Position numbers and translations under genes: made by a program. Below the pieces are notes generated by a model that was given only the letters and a program-made list of their open reading frames with translations, ran no database searches and was not told where the DNA came from. Shown one piece after another: positions 17,175 through 25,682 of a stretch of 64,000 bases of DNA. Source of the stretch: Xaviernesmea oryzae (GTDB taxonomy: Bacteria; Pseudomonadota; Alphaproteobacteria; Rhizobiales; Rhizobiaceae); contig NZ_FOAM01000015.1 of NCBI RefSeq assembly GCF_900109605.1, forward strand, positions 1 through 64,000, written 5' to 3'. Each line of letters opens with the position of its first letter. The stretch's first letter is position 1.

Positions 17175-18023
17175 TCAGGCGGTGGCCATGGAGCTTTCGC
17201 GCGCGGAGGGGGTGGCGCCTGCGGCCTGGGCGGCCGAGGCGGGAAGGGCGGTGGAGGTCATGCTTTCGTCGATGCCGGCGCCATCGCGGCCCGTGCCGTA
17301 GATCGCCGCGACCACTTCGGCGGTCAGAGCGTCCGGCGGGCCGTCGAAAACGACGCGGCCCTGGGCCATGCCGACAATGCGCTCGCAATAGTTTCGGGCG
17401 GTATCGAGCGTGTGCAGATTGGTGATCACGGTGATGCCCTCGCGCTCGTTAATGTCACGGAGGGAGTCCATGACGATCTTGGCGTTAAGCGGATCGAGCG
17501 AGGCGATCGGCTCGTCGGCTAGAAGCATCTTCGGCTCCTGCATCAGCGCGCGAGCAATGGCCACGCGCTGCTGCTGGCCACCCGAGAGCGTGCCGGCTGC
17601 CTGCAGCGCCGTCTGTTCGATGCCGAGCCGTTCGAGAGCGGCGATCGCCTGGATGCGCTCCTCCCGGGTGAACAGGCCGAGCAGGCTCGATGTGGTGGAA
17701 CGGCGGTTGAGCCGACCGAGCAGCACATTGGTGAGCACATCGAGGCGCGGCACCAGATTGAACTGCTGGAAGATCATGGCGCAGTCGCTCTGCCAGCGGC
17801 GTAGCGCCGTGCCCTTCAGCCGGGAGACCTCGGTGTCGCCAAAGCGGATGACCCCTTCGCTTGGATCGACCAGGCGGTTGATCATGCGCAGGAGCGTGGA
17901 CTTGCCGGCGCCGGAGCGGCCGATGACGCCGACCATCTGGCCATGCGGAATGGTCAGGCTGACGGCGTCGACGGCGGTTTTGCCGTGAAAACGTCGGGTG
18001 ACCTGGTGAAGCTCGAAATTCAT
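17175..18023 (-). CDS. phnC: Phosphonate ABC transporter ATP-binding protein PhnC
   Basis: The 282-residue ATPase has Walker [10 protein letters not shown], signature LSGGQQQR and Walker [13 protein letters not shown]. The last ~30 residues are an alanine-rich tail beyond the usual domain. It is the first gene of phnC-D-E-E and a Pho box lies 66 bp upstream of its ATG, so phosphate starvation through PhoB is the expected signal. Confidence 0.95.
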   Translation of the reverse strand: MNFELHQVTRRFHGKTAVDAVSLTIPHGQMVGVIGRSGAGKSTLLRMINRLVDPSEGVIRFGDTEVSRLKGTALRRWQSDCAMIFQQFNLVPRLDVLTNVLLGRLNRRSTTSSLLGLFTREERIQAIAALERLGIEQTALQAAGTLSGGQQQRVAIARALMQEPKMLLADEPIASLDPLNAKIVMDSLRDINEREGITVITNLHTLDTARNYCERIVGMAQGRVVFDGPPDALTAEVVAAIYGTGRDGAGIDESMTSTALPASAAQAAGATPSARESSMATA

Positions 18024-18088
18024 GAGCCGGCTCTTTAAGTGGATCGGATGGGCTGCAATATGCCTTTGACCCGATCCGTGAACTGGTC

Positions 18089-18106
18089 GTGTCAGTTTGA
18101 TGTCAG
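18089..18106 (-). promoter_or_regulatory. Pho box upstream of phnC
   Basis: Read on the minus strand it is CTGACAT-CAAA-CTGACAC: two 7-bp direct repeats separated by 4 bp, the layout of a PhoB-binding Pho box. It lies 66 bp before the phnC start. A separate 18-bp palindrome, TCAGTTTT-GT-AAAACTGA, overlaps its upstream end at 18103-18120. Confidence 0.72.
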
Positions 18107-18120
18107 TTTTGTAAAACTGA
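18103..18120. repeat. 8-bp-arm palindrome between the phnL-side operon and phnC
   Basis: TCAGTTTT and AAAACTGA flank a central GT. It sits between the stop of the hexapeptide transferase gene and the Pho box of phnC. It could end the upstream transcript or bind a regulator; there is no T-tract on the minus strand beyond it. Confidence 0.5.
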
Positions 18121-18134
18121 GCGAAAGCGCGGCC

Positions 18135-18749
18135 TCAGCCGCCATATTTGATCAGGAACTCTTCGGCCGAGAGGCTGCGGAAGTCCTCAAGTGCGCCGCG
18201 CAGGCGGTCATGCTCCCAATCCCACCAGGCGAGCCTGTCGAGACGGGCGCCGATCTCGGGCGTGAAACGTTCACGGATCAGCTTGGCCGGCACGCCGCCG
18301 ACGACCGTATAGGGCGCGACATCGCGGGTGACGACCGCGCCGGCGCCGATGACCGCGCCATTGCCCACGGTGACGCCAGCCACCAGCGTCGCGCCATGGC
18401 CGATCCAGACGTCATGGCCGATGAGGATGCGTTTGGCCCGGCGGGCAGCAAAGAAATCCGCCTCGTTTTCCGCATCCGGCCAGTAGTCGCCGGCGCGGTA
18501 GGTGAAGTGATGCATCGTCGCGCGGTGCATCGGATGGTTGGTGGCGTTGATGCGGACATCGGCGGCGATGTTGACGAATTTGCCGATTGTCGTGCACCAG
18601 ACCCGGCCGCCCTCCATGACGTAGGAATAATCGCCGAGTTCGGTCTCGGAGATGCGGCATCCCTCCGCCACTTCGGTATAGCGCCCGAGCGTGCAGTCGC
18701 TGACGCGGGCGGTGGGGTCGATCAGGGGTTCGACGGAGAGCTTGGTCAT
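18135..18749 (-). CDS. Phosphonate-cluster hexapeptide-repeat acetyltransferase
   Basis: The 204-residue protein carries left-handed beta-helix hexapeptide repeats and a CatB-like core ([34 protein letters not shown]). Transferases of this type are regularly found inside C-P lyase clusters and probably acetylate an aminoalkylphosphonate or a nucleotide intermediate; the substrate is unproven. Its ATG overlaps the phnL stop (ATGA). No GNAT-type phnO is present, so it may fill that role. Confidence 0.9.
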   Translation of the reverse strand: MTKLSVEPLIDPTARVSDCTLGRYTEVAEGCRISETELGDYSYVMEGGRVWCTTIGKFVNIAADVRINATNHPMHRATMHHFTYRAGDYWPDAENEADFFAARRAKRILIGHDVWIGHGATLVAGVTVGNGAVIGAGAVVTRDVAPYTVVGGVPAKLIRERFTPEIGARLDRLAWWDWEHDRLRGALEDFRSLSAEEFLIKYGG

Positions 18750-19453
18750 GCGGCGGTCTTTCTCGCGGAAAAGGCGGAAACGTCGATGATCCGGTCGGCC
18801 ACGCGGGCGCGCACGTCGTCATCGTGGAAGATACCGAGCAAGGCGGTGCCGGCTTTCTTGCGCTGGGCGATCATGTCGACCACGACGGCGCGGTTGGCCG
18901 CGTCCAGTGAGGCGGTCGGCTCGTCCAGAAGCAGGATTTTGTGATCGGTGATGAAGCCGCGGGCGATGTTGACGCGCTGCTGCTCGCCGCCGGAAAAGGT
19001 GGCTGGCGGCAGGCGCCAGAGTGCTTCCGGCAGATTGAGCTTGCCCAGGAGCTCGGCCGCCTTGTCATGGGCGGTTGCTGCCGCCTCGCCACGGGCGATG
19101 AGCGGCTCGGCCACCACGTCGATCGCCGCGACGCGTGGAAGCGTGCGCAGAAACTGGCTGACGTAGCCGAGCGTCGTGCGGCGGATCTCGATCACCTCGC
19201 GCGGGCTGGCGGAGGCAAGGTCGATCAGCCTCCCCTGATGCTCGATCAGGATCTGGCCGGCATCGATGGCGTAATTGCCGTAGAGCATCTTCAGGATCGA
19301 CGATTTGCCAACGCCCGAGGGGCCGCCGAGCACGGCGCATTCGCCCGCCTTGAGCGAGAAACTGACATTGTCGACCACGGGCAGCACCAGGCCGCCGCGC
19401 AGATGCATGGTGAAGCTCTTGCGAACCTCGCTGACGACGAGAGGTGTCGGCAT
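18746..19453 (-). CDS. phnL: C-P lyase-associated ABC ATPase PhnL
   Basis: The 235-residue ABC-type ATPase has Walker [11 protein letters not shown], signature [15 protein letters not shown] and Walker [12 protein letters not shown]. PhnL is needed for phosphonate breakdown along with the PhnGHIJ core, not for transport. It lies between phnK and the transferase gene, with the latter overlapping its stop. Confidence 0.95.
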   Translation of the reverse strand: MPTPLVVSEVRKSFTMHLRGGLVLPVVDNVSFSLKAGECAVLGGPSGVGKSSILKMLYGNYAIDAGQILIEHQGRLIDLASASPREVIEIRRTTLGYVSQFLRTLPRVAAIDVVAEPLIARGEAAATAHDKAAELLGKLNLPEALWRLPPATFSGGEQQRVNIARGFITDHKILLLDEPTASLDAANRAVVVDMIAQRKKAGTALLGIFHDDDVRARVADRIIDVSAFSARKTAA

Positions 19454-19480
19454 GGCATGTTCCCTTCGGACAGAGAGGCG

Positions 19481-20260
19481 TCAGACCTGCAGGATGGAGG
19501 AGACGAGAAGCTGGGTGTAAGGCTCGCGCGGATCGTCGAGTACGCGGTCAGTCAGTCCGGCCTCGATCACCCGCCCGTCCTTCATCACCATCATCCGGTG
19601 GGAGAGCAGCCGGGCAACGGCGAGGTCATGGGTGACGAGGATGACGGCAAGGCCAAGATCGCTGACGAGGCCGCGCAGGAGGTCGAGCAGGCGCGCCTGG
19701 ACCGAGACGTCGAGGCCGCCGGTTGGCTCGTCCATGAAGACAAGACGGGGGGCCGTGACGAGATTGCGGGCGATCTGCAGGCGCTGGCGCATGCCGCCGG
19801 AAAAAGCGCGGGGCGGATCGTCCACCCGGTCGGTGTTGATCTCCACGCGCTCCAGCCAGTCGACCGCCGTGTCGCGGATCTGGCCGTAATTGCGCGCGCC
19901 GACCGCCATGAGACGTTCGCCGACATTGGCGCCGGCCGAGACGGTCATGCGCAGCCCATCGGCCGGGTTCTGGTGAACGAAGCCCCAGTCGGTGCGCATC
20001 AGGAAGCGCCTCTCGGCCTCGCCCATGTCGGAGAGCGCGCGCAGACGCCCGTCGCGCATGCGGTATTCCACCCGGCCGGCCTGGGCCTGCAGCCGGCTGG
20101 AGACACAATTGAGCAGCGTCGTCTTGCCGGAGCCGGACTCACCGACGATCGCCAGCACCTCGCCGGGCCAGAGGTCGAAGGACACGTCCAGGCAGCCGAT
20201 CCGCCCGCCATAAAAGCGCGAGAGGTTGCTCACCTTGAGAAGCGGTTGTTCGGCGTTCAT
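19481..20260 (-). CDS. phnK: C-P lyase-associated ABC ATPase PhnK
   Basis: The 259-residue ATPase has Walker [10 protein letters not shown], signature [15 protein letters not shown] and Walker B LVFMDEPTGGLD. In E. coli PhnK docks on PhnJ in the C-P lyase core complex. The start MNAEQPLLKVS at 20260 has AGGAGG about 5 nt upstream; another ATG sits directly before it at 20263. Confidence 0.95.
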   Translation of the reverse strand: MNAEQPLLKVSNLSRFYGGRIGCLDVSFDLWPGEVLAIVGESGSGKTTLLNCVSSRLQAQAGRVEYRMRDGRLRALSDMGEAERRFLMRTDWGFVHQNPADGLRMTVSAGANVGERLMAVGARNYGQIRDTAVDWLERVEINTDRVDDPPRAFSGGMRQRLQIARNLVTAPRLVFMDEPTGGLDVSVQARLLDLLRGLVSDLGLAVILVTHDLAVARLLSHRMMVMKDGRVIEAGLTDRVLDDPREPYTQLLVSSILQV

Positions 20261-20300
20261 CATCTCCTCCTGGGGAGCTGCGGAAAGACTGAGGGAAGCA

Positions 20301-21176
20301 TCAGGCGGGCACGCCCAACTCACCGACATGGCCGGCCTCGCGCCGCTCCTCGCAGAAATCGGTGTCGGAGCAGACGAACATCCGCCCGCCGCGATCGTCG
20401 AGGACGACTTCGTCGAGATAGGAATGGGTGGAGCCGCAAAGTGCGCAGGGCTTGTCGAAGTGCTGGATGGTGAAGGGATGGTCCTCGAAATCCAGGCTCT
20501 TGACCTCGGTAAAAGGCGGCACGGCATAGATCCGCTTTTCGCGTCCCGCGCCGAAGAGCTGCAGCGCCGGTGAGCGGTCCATTTTCGGATTGTCGAATTT
20601 CGGGATCGGCGAGGGGTCCATCACATAGCGGCCCGCCACCTGCACCGGATAGGCATAGGTCGTGGCGATATGGCCGTTGCGGGCGATATCCTCATAGAGC
20701 TTCACATGCATCAGGCCATATTCTTCCAGCGCATGCATCATCCGCGTCTCGGTCTCGCGCGGCTCGAGGAAGCGCAAGGGCTCGGGGATCGGCACCTGAT
20801 AGACCAGCACCTGGCCTTCGCCGAGCGGCGCTTCGGGAATCCGGTGGCGCGTCTGGATGATCGTCGCCTCGCGCGTATGGGTCGTGACGGTTACCTGGGC
20901 GACCTTTTCGAAGAAGGCGCGGATGGAGACGGCATTGGTGGTATCGTCGGCACCCTGGTCGATCACCTTCAGCCGGTCTTGTGGCCCGATGATCGCGGCG
21001 GTGACCTGCACGCCGCCGGTGCCCCAGCCATAGGGCATGGGCATTTCGCGCGAGGCAAAGGGAACCTGATAGCCAGGAATGGCGATGGCTTTCAGGATCG
21101 CGCGGCGGATCATCCGCTTGGTCTGTTCGTCGAGATAGGCGTAATTGGTGCGGGCGATGCCCTCGATCGCGCTCAT
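20301..21176 (-). CDS. phnJ: Carbon-phosphorus lyase radical SAM enzyme PhnJ
   Basis: The 291-residue enzyme cleaves the C-P bond of 5-phosphoribosyl 1-alkylphosphonate. The C-terminal region has the full CxxC-x21-C-x5-C pattern (CALC ... VCSDTDFC) that supplies the iron-sulfur cluster ligands and the thiyl-radical cysteine, so it should be active. Its ATG overlaps the phnI stop (ATGA). Confidence 0.97.
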   Translation of the reverse strand: MSAIEGIARTNYAYLDEQTKRMIRRAILKAIAIPGYQVPFASREMPMPYGWGTGGVQVTAAIIGPQDRLKVIDQGADDTTNAVSIRAFFEKVAQVTVTTHTREATIIQTRHRIPEAPLGEGQVLVYQVPIPEPLRFLEPRETETRMMHALEEYGLMHVKLYEDIARNGHIATTYAYPVQVAGRYVMDPSPIPKFDNPKMDRSPALQLFGAGREKRIYAVPPFTEVKSLDFEDHPFTIQHFDKPCALCGSTHSYLDEVVLDDRGGRMFVCSDTDFCEERREAGHVGELGVPA

Positions 21177-22306
21177 TGTGCGGCCTCGCTGGTGATGGCG
21201 TCCTCGTCGCTCGCCTCGTCCGCGCGCTTGGCCTCATAATCAGCGCGCATGCGGCGCACGAGGTCGAGCTCGGCCTGGAAGTCGACGTAATGCGGCAGTT
21301 TCAGATGCTCGACGAAGCCGGTCGCCTGGACATTGTCGGCATGGGAGAGAACGAATTCCTGGTCCTGTGCGGGGGCGACGATATCCTCGCCGAATTCACC
21401 GGCCCGCAGCGCCCGGTCGACCAGCGACATGGCCATGGCCTTGCGCTCGGACTGGCCGAAAACCAGGCCATAGCCGCGCGTGAATTGCGGCGGCTCCTTT
21501 GCCGAGCCCTTGAACTGGTTGACCATTTGGCATTCGGTGATCCGCAGCCGGCCGAGCGAGACGGCAAAACCGAGCTCCGGCAGATCGATCTCCACCTCGA
21601 CCAGGCCGATGCGGATTTCGCCGACGAAGGGATGGGTGCGGGCATAGCCGCGCTGGGTGGAATAGGCGAGCGACAGCAGGAAGCCTTCGTCGCCGCGCGC
21701 GAGAACCTGAAGCCGCGTGTCGCGCGGCATGGGAAATTCCAGCGGCTCGCGGGTGATGTCGCCGGCGACATGATCGGCCCCGAAATGGCCATCTCCTTCG
21801 ACCAGGCCTTCGCCGTCGAGAATGTCGGACACGCGCATCACCCGTTCGCCCGATGACGGGCGGCGGGTGGCGGCGGCCACATCGGCGGCTTCATCCCCCG
21901 CCTCCGCCAGGGCGGGGTCCAGCAGGCGATGGGTATAGTCGAAGGTGGGGCCGAGCAACTGGCCGCCCGGCAGGTCCTTATAGGTGGCGGAGACGCGCCG
22001 CTCGATTTGCATGGCCGCGGTTTCCAGGGGCTGCGAGATCGCAAGGCGCGGCAGCGTGGTGCGATAGGCGCGCAGGAGGAAAATCGCCTCGATCATGTCG
22101 CCGCGCGCCTGTTTGACGGCGAGGGCGGCTAAGGTGGGATCGTAGAGCGAGGCCTCGGCCATCACCCGGTCGACGGCGAGCGCGAGCTGGCCGGCGATCT
22201 GGGCAAGCGTCAGCGAGGGCAGGTCGCGTGGGCCCCGGCGACGGTCGGCAAGCAGACGATGGGCTTCGGCGATGGCGGTTTCCCCGCCCTTGACGGCGAC
22301 ATACAT
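21173..22306 (-). CDS. phnI: C-P lyase core subunit PhnI
   Basis: This 377-residue protein starts MYVAVKGGETAIAEAHRLL, the typical PhnI N-terminus. With PhnG, PhnH and PhnL it exchanges the adenine of ATP for the phosphonate; PhnI is the nucleosidase. Conserved stretches include LLGPTFDYTHRLLDP and HYVDFQAELDLVRRMR. It overlaps phnJ downstream. Confidence 0.96.
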   Translation of the reverse strand: MYVAVKGGETAIAEAHRLLADRRRGPRDLPSLTLAQIAGQLALAVDRVMAEASLYDPTLAALAVKQARGDMIEAIFLLRAYRTTLPRLAISQPLETAAMQIERRVSATYKDLPGGQLLGPTFDYTHRLLDPALAEAGDEAADVAAATRRPSSGERVMRVSDILDGEGLVEGDGHFGADHVAGDITREPLEFPMPRDTRLQVLARGDEGFLLSLAYSTQRGYARTHPFVGEIRIGLVEVEIDLPELGFAVSLGRLRITECQMVNQFKGSAKEPPQFTRGYGLVFGQSERKAMAMSLVDRALRAGEFGEDIVAPAQDQEFVLSHADNVQATGFVEHLKLPHYVDFQAELDLVRRMRADYEAKRADEASDEDAITSEAAQ

Positions 22307-22405
22307 GAAATGCCTCCCTTCTGGCGGACCAGGCTTTTGGCCGGATGTCCGTGAAGCGGTTGAAACGATGCGCGGCCGCCAGAGACGGCAGCGCCAGGAT
22401 GCGGC

Positions 22406-23008
22406 TCAGCCAAGAAGGCGGGTCGTGCGCGGCAGGCACAGGCAGGCATCGCCCGCCGTCAGGATGAGATCGACACCACGCGGAAACTGCGCGCCATTTT
22501 CAGCCCAGAGTGCCGGGAAGGCTTCGGGCAGGCCGATAGGCGCCATGGTCGCTTCCCCGTCGATCCCGGGTCCGGCGATGCAGCGCTCAGGGCCGCCGGC
22601 CAACGCTTCCAGCTCGACGATCAGCGTGGTCGAGCGGTCCGGATAATCCTGCGTTCCCAAAGCGAAGCCGGACAGCGCCGGAAAAGCGACGCCCTTCTCC
22701 ACAAGCGCGAAACGGCCCTGCAACCTGTCTGCAGTCAGTGGCGCGCCGGTCTGGAAGGAGAGCCAGGAGGCGACGGCACTGGCCGCAAGCGCTGGCGTCA
22801 GATGCACCGGCGTGTCCTGATCGAACAGCGTCAGCGCGATCGTGCCCTGCGCCGGCGAGAGCGGGGCGGGCGGGGAGGCCAATTCGGCGAAGCGGTGGAT
22901 CCGGCCCGGCCGGGCCATTGCGTCCATCAGCCCACGGAAGGCGGCCTGGGCGTCGAGCACGGCATCGGCAAAAGCGCCGTAATAAGTGGCTTTGGCGGTC
23001 TTTGGCAT
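22406..23008 (-). CDS. phnH: C-P lyase core subunit PhnH
   Basis: The 200-residue protein has the family N-terminus AVLDAQAAFRGLMDAMARPGRI and the central LILTAGD segment late in the chain. PhnH is a structural or assembly subunit of the C-P lyase core. Its ATG lies 2 bp after the phnG stop; about 100 bp separate it from phnI. Confidence 0.95.
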   Translation of the reverse strand: MPKTAKATYYGAFADAVLDAQAAFRGLMDAMARPGRIHRFAELASPPAPLSPAQGTIALTLFDQDTPVHLTPALAASAVASWLSFQTGAPLTADRLQGRFALVEKGVAFPALSGFALGTQDYPDRSTTLIVELEALAGGPERCIAGPGIDGEATMAPIGLPEAFPALWAENGAQFPRGVDLILTAGDACLCLPRTTRLLG

Positions 23009-23010
23009 GA

Positions 23011-23514
23011 TCAGTCCTCTCCCCGCACCATGGTGAAGAAATCGACCCGGGTCGCGGCTGTCTCTTCCGCCAGCCTCTCATCGGCAGCCGTCAGATCGGC
23101 CTCGATTGCGGACACCAGGGCGTTCACTTGCGCGGCATAATCCGCGCGCTGGCCGAGTGCGTCGATGATGGCGGCGAGCCGGGCATGCGCCCTGTCGCTG
23201 CCCAGCAGCTGCCCGTGGCCTATGGTGCCGTCGGCAAGGCGGATTGTTGCTCGGCTCATGGTTGCCTCGCCGAGATTGAAGGGCGCGCCGCCGCCGCCGA
23301 TGCGGCCGCGCACCATCACAAGACCGGTTTCCGGCCCGCGCACGGCATGGACCTCGAGGTCGGCGGCTTCGCGTGCAAGAAAGGCTTCAAGACGGCCCCG
23401 ATCGCTGCGGGCCAGGCTGTCCATGGCGCGCTTGCGGCGTGCCGCCTGGGCATCCTGCGCGGTGTCCGGTTCCTTGGCAGGCGCGAAAGCGGTACGAGGC
23501 TGAGGCTTGTCCAC
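23011..23514 (-). CDS. phnG: C-P lyase core subunit PhnG
   Basis: The product has about 167 residues. The family core begins around RAMDSLARSDRGRLEAFL and includes GPETGLVMVRGRIGGGGAPFN and GHGQLLGSDR. The start is uncertain: GTG 23514 has GGAG 7 nt upstream, GTG 23520 is too close to it, and ATG 23424 would give a shorter form. It is the first gene of the degradation operon, with the TGTCTA operator 15 bp upstream. Confidence 0.92.
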   Translation of the reverse strand: MDKPQPRTAFAPAKEPDTAQDAQAARRKRAMDSLARSDRGRLEAFLAREAADLEVHAVRGPETGLVMVRGRIGGGGAPFNLGEATMSRATIRLADGTIGHGQLLGSDRAHARLAAIIDALGQRADYAAQVNALVSAIEADLTAADERLAEETAATRVDFFTMVRGED

Positions 23515-23528
23515 GGTCACTCTCCATT

Positions 23529-23546
23529 TGTCTATTTATCTAGACA
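23529..23546. promoter_or_regulatory. Putative PhnF operator (TGTCTA-N6-TAGACA)
   Basis: A perfect 6-bp inverted repeat with a 6-bp spacer lies in the 100-bp gap between divergent phnG and phnF. Another TGTCTA half-site is at 23562-23567. GntR-family regulators bind such palindromes, and the site is placed to block phnG transcription and possibly autoregulate phnF. Confidence 0.65.
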
Positions 23547-23622
23547 ACTCGACAGGAGTGCTGTCTAATCCCAGAACGTGACGAAGACATGACAGCCAGA
23601 TAAAAAGGGTGGGGGGCCGCGG

Positions 23623-24375
23623 ATGGACATGATGCCGAAGGACGGGATCGATCGCGGCAGCGGTGTGGCGCTCTGGCGCCAGATCGCCGACCGGCTGCGC
23701 CAGGCGATCGTCGATGGCGAATTCGGCACCGATGGCCTGATGCCCGGCGAGATGGCGCTCTCGGCTCGCTTCGCCGTCAACCGCCATACGGTGCGCGCCG
23801 CCTTGGCTGGTCTGGTAGAGGAAGGTCTGATCGAGACGGTACAGGGGCGCGGCACCCGCGTGCGCCCGCCGAAGCGTTATAGCTTTCCGATCTCAAAGCG
23901 CACGCGTTTTTCCGAGGGGCTGGCGGGGCAGATCCGCGAGCGGCAGGTGACCGTGATCGAGGACGGTGTGCTGGCGGCACCGCAGACTGTTGCCGAAAAA
24001 CTCGGGCTTGCCGAGGGGCATCCGGTGCTGCGTCTCGTCCTCGTCTCGCGCGTCGATGGCGTGGCGCTCTCCAACTCCACCAATTATTTCGATGCGCAAC
24101 GCTTCGCCGCGATGGCGGAGAGGGTTCGCGAGACCGGCTCGATCACCCGCGCCTATCGGGATCTCGGCGTAGAGGACTATATCAGGCGCGCGACGGAGCT
24201 GACGGCGCGGCTGGCGGACGAGCGCGAGCGCGGGCTGCTCGACCTCAAGCCCGGCGCCGTAGTGATGGAGGCGCGTGCGCTCAACGCCACGCCCGAAGGC
24301 GCGCCACTGCAATATGCGGTGACCGCCTTTGCCGCCGACCGCGTCACCCTGAGGCTGGGCGACCCCATTGAATGA
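23623..24375 (+). CDS. phnF: GntR-family phosphonate regulator PhnF
   Basis: The 250-residue protein has an N-terminal winged helix (LWRQIADRLRQAIVDGEF ... NRHTVRAALAGLVEEGLI) and a C-terminal UTRA/HutC-type ligand domain (residues ~95-240). It is transcribed divergently from phnG, the usual place of phnF, and probably represses the phn genes. A G-rich stretch precedes the ATG. Confidence 0.94.
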   Translation: MDMMPKDGIDRGSGVALWRQIADRLRQAIVDGEFGTDGLMPGEMALSARFAVNRHTVRAALAGLVEEGLIETVQGRGTRVRPPKRYSFPISKRTRFSEGLAGQIRERQVTVIEDGVLAAPQTVAEKLGLAEGHPVLRLVLVSRVDGVALSNSTNYFDAQRFAAMAERVRETGSITRAYRDLGVEDYIRRATELTARLADERERGLLDLKPGAVVMEARALNATPEGAPLQYAVTAFAADRVTLRLGDPIE

Positions 24376-24378
24376 GGC

Positions 24379-24395
24379 GGGCTTGTCTCAAGCCC
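24379..24395. terminator. Hairpin between convergent phnF and the M24 peptidase gene
   Basis: A perfect 7-bp stem GGGCTTG/CAAGCCC with loop TCT lies 4 bp after the phnF stop and just before the stop of the peptidase gene. There is no T-tract, so bidirectional termination is only possible. Confidence 0.4.
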
Positions 24396-24402
24396 AGTGG
24401 GC

Positions 24403-25542
24403 TCAGGCGAAGGGGCTCACCGCACTCTTCTGTGGCTCGGTGAACCAGGCCGGGCCGGTCTCGGTCATGTAGATATGGTCTTCCAGCCGAATGCCGAAGC
24501 GTCCGGGAAAGACGATCATCGGTTCGTTGGAGAAACACATGCCCGGCTGCAGCGGCGTCTGGTTGCCGCGCACGACATAGGGCTCCTCGTGGATCTCCAG
24601 GCCAATGCCATGGCCGGCGCGGTGGGGCAGGCCGGGCAAGCGATAGTCGGGCCCAAGGCCCTTCTCCACCAGAAGAGCGCGGGCTGCGTCGTCGAGCGAT
24701 CCAAGCGGCGCGCCCAGTTGCGCGGCGTCGAACACGGCCTGCTGCGCAGCCTGCTCGATGGCGAAGGCGGCGGCGAAATCCGCTTCCGGTTCATCGAGCA
24801 CATAGGTGCGCGTCAGGTCGGAATGATAGCCGTCGATGCGTGTGCCCGTATCGACGAGGATGACATCACCCTTGGCGAGAACCTGCTCGCCCTCGGCGCC
24901 ATGCGGCAGCGACGTGGCCTGCCCGAAGGAGACGATGCAGAAGGTCGAGTCGTGCCCGGCCAGAGCCCGGTGCTGTTCGTCGATGAAGCGCACGACCTCG
25001 GAGGCGCGCGCACCCGGCGCCATCATCGCATGCGCCCGCTTGTGAACCTCCAGCGTCAGGCCCATGGCATAGCGCATGATGTCGATCTCGGCCTTTGACT
25101 TGATCCGCCGCAAGGGGCGCGTCAGCGGCCCGGCGTCAACCAGCCGCGCAGGCGACAAGGTCGCTGCCAGCGCGTGATAGAAGAAGAGCGGCATGGCGTC
25201 ATCGATCGCCAGAAGGCCCTGGCCTTTGACAAGGCCGGCAACCAGCGCGGCCGGACTTTCCTCTTCCTGCCAGAGCAGGGTGCGACCAGCCAGGCGCGGC
25301 AAGGTCTCGACCTTGCTCTCCTCAAAGCCGGGAACGATGTAAATCAGGTCTTCTGCGGTGATCAGGGCCCCGAGCAGCCGCTCGCTGCCATGCCAGACCA
25401 GCCCAGTGAAATAGCGCAGGGTGTCGGTGGAGCCCAGAAGCACGGCCGCGATGCCCTTGGCCTCCATGGCATGGCGCAGCCGATCAAGCCGCTCCTGCCG
25501 TTCCGTGTCGGTGATGAAGGCGGGCTGCGGAGAAAGCGTCAT
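24403..25542 (-). CDS. M24-family Xaa-Pro peptidase
   Basis: The 379-residue protein has a creatinase-type N-terminal domain (to ~140) and a pita-bread catalytic domain. All five metal ligands can be placed: two Asp in VDTGTRIDGYHSDLTRTYV, His in HRAGHGIGLEIHEE, Glu in FSNEPMI and Glu in GIRLEDHIYM. It likely cleaves X-Pro dipeptides or N-termini. Two TAGACA half-sites lie upstream (25612, 25623), matching the half-site in the phn operator. Confidence 0.92.
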   Translation of the reverse strand: MTLSPQPAFITDTERQERLDRLRHAMEAKGIAAVLLGSTDTLRYFTGLVWHGSERLLGALITAEDLIYIVPGFEESKVETLPRLAGRTLLWQEEESPAALVAGLVKGQGLLAIDDAMPLFFYHALAATLSPARLVDAGPLTRPLRRIKSKAEIDIMRYAMGLTLEVHKRAHAMMAPGARASEVVRFIDEQHRALAGHDSTFCIVSFGQATSLPHGAEGEQVLAKGDVILVDTGTRIDGYHSDLTRTYVLDEPEADFAAAFAIEQAAQQAVFDAAQLGAPLGSLDDAARALLVEKGLGPDYRLPGLPHRAGHGIGLEIHEEPYVVRGNQTPLQPGMCFSNEPMIVFPGRFGIRLEDHIYMTETGPAWFTEPQKSAVSPFA

Positions 25543-25611
25543 CGAAGCGGTCCTGTGATAGGCTGGCTGGCTGGCGGCGCGATCCTGCCGCTATGCCGCA
25601 TTCTTTCACAG

Positions 25612-25628
25612 TAGACAGTTTGTAGACA
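25612..25628. promoter_or_regulatory. Direct TAGACA repeat upstream of the M24 peptidase gene
   Basis: Two TAGACA hexamers 11 bp apart lie 70-86 bp upstream of the peptidase ATG. The hexamer is the half-site of the palindrome before phnG. A one-turn spacing would allow cooperative binding on one DNA face; regulator and function are inferred. Confidence 0.35.
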
Positions 25629-25682
25629 AGTCCGTCGGGTGAAAATCAGCCTCTTGGTTGCTCAGCACCCCATGTCGGCTGA

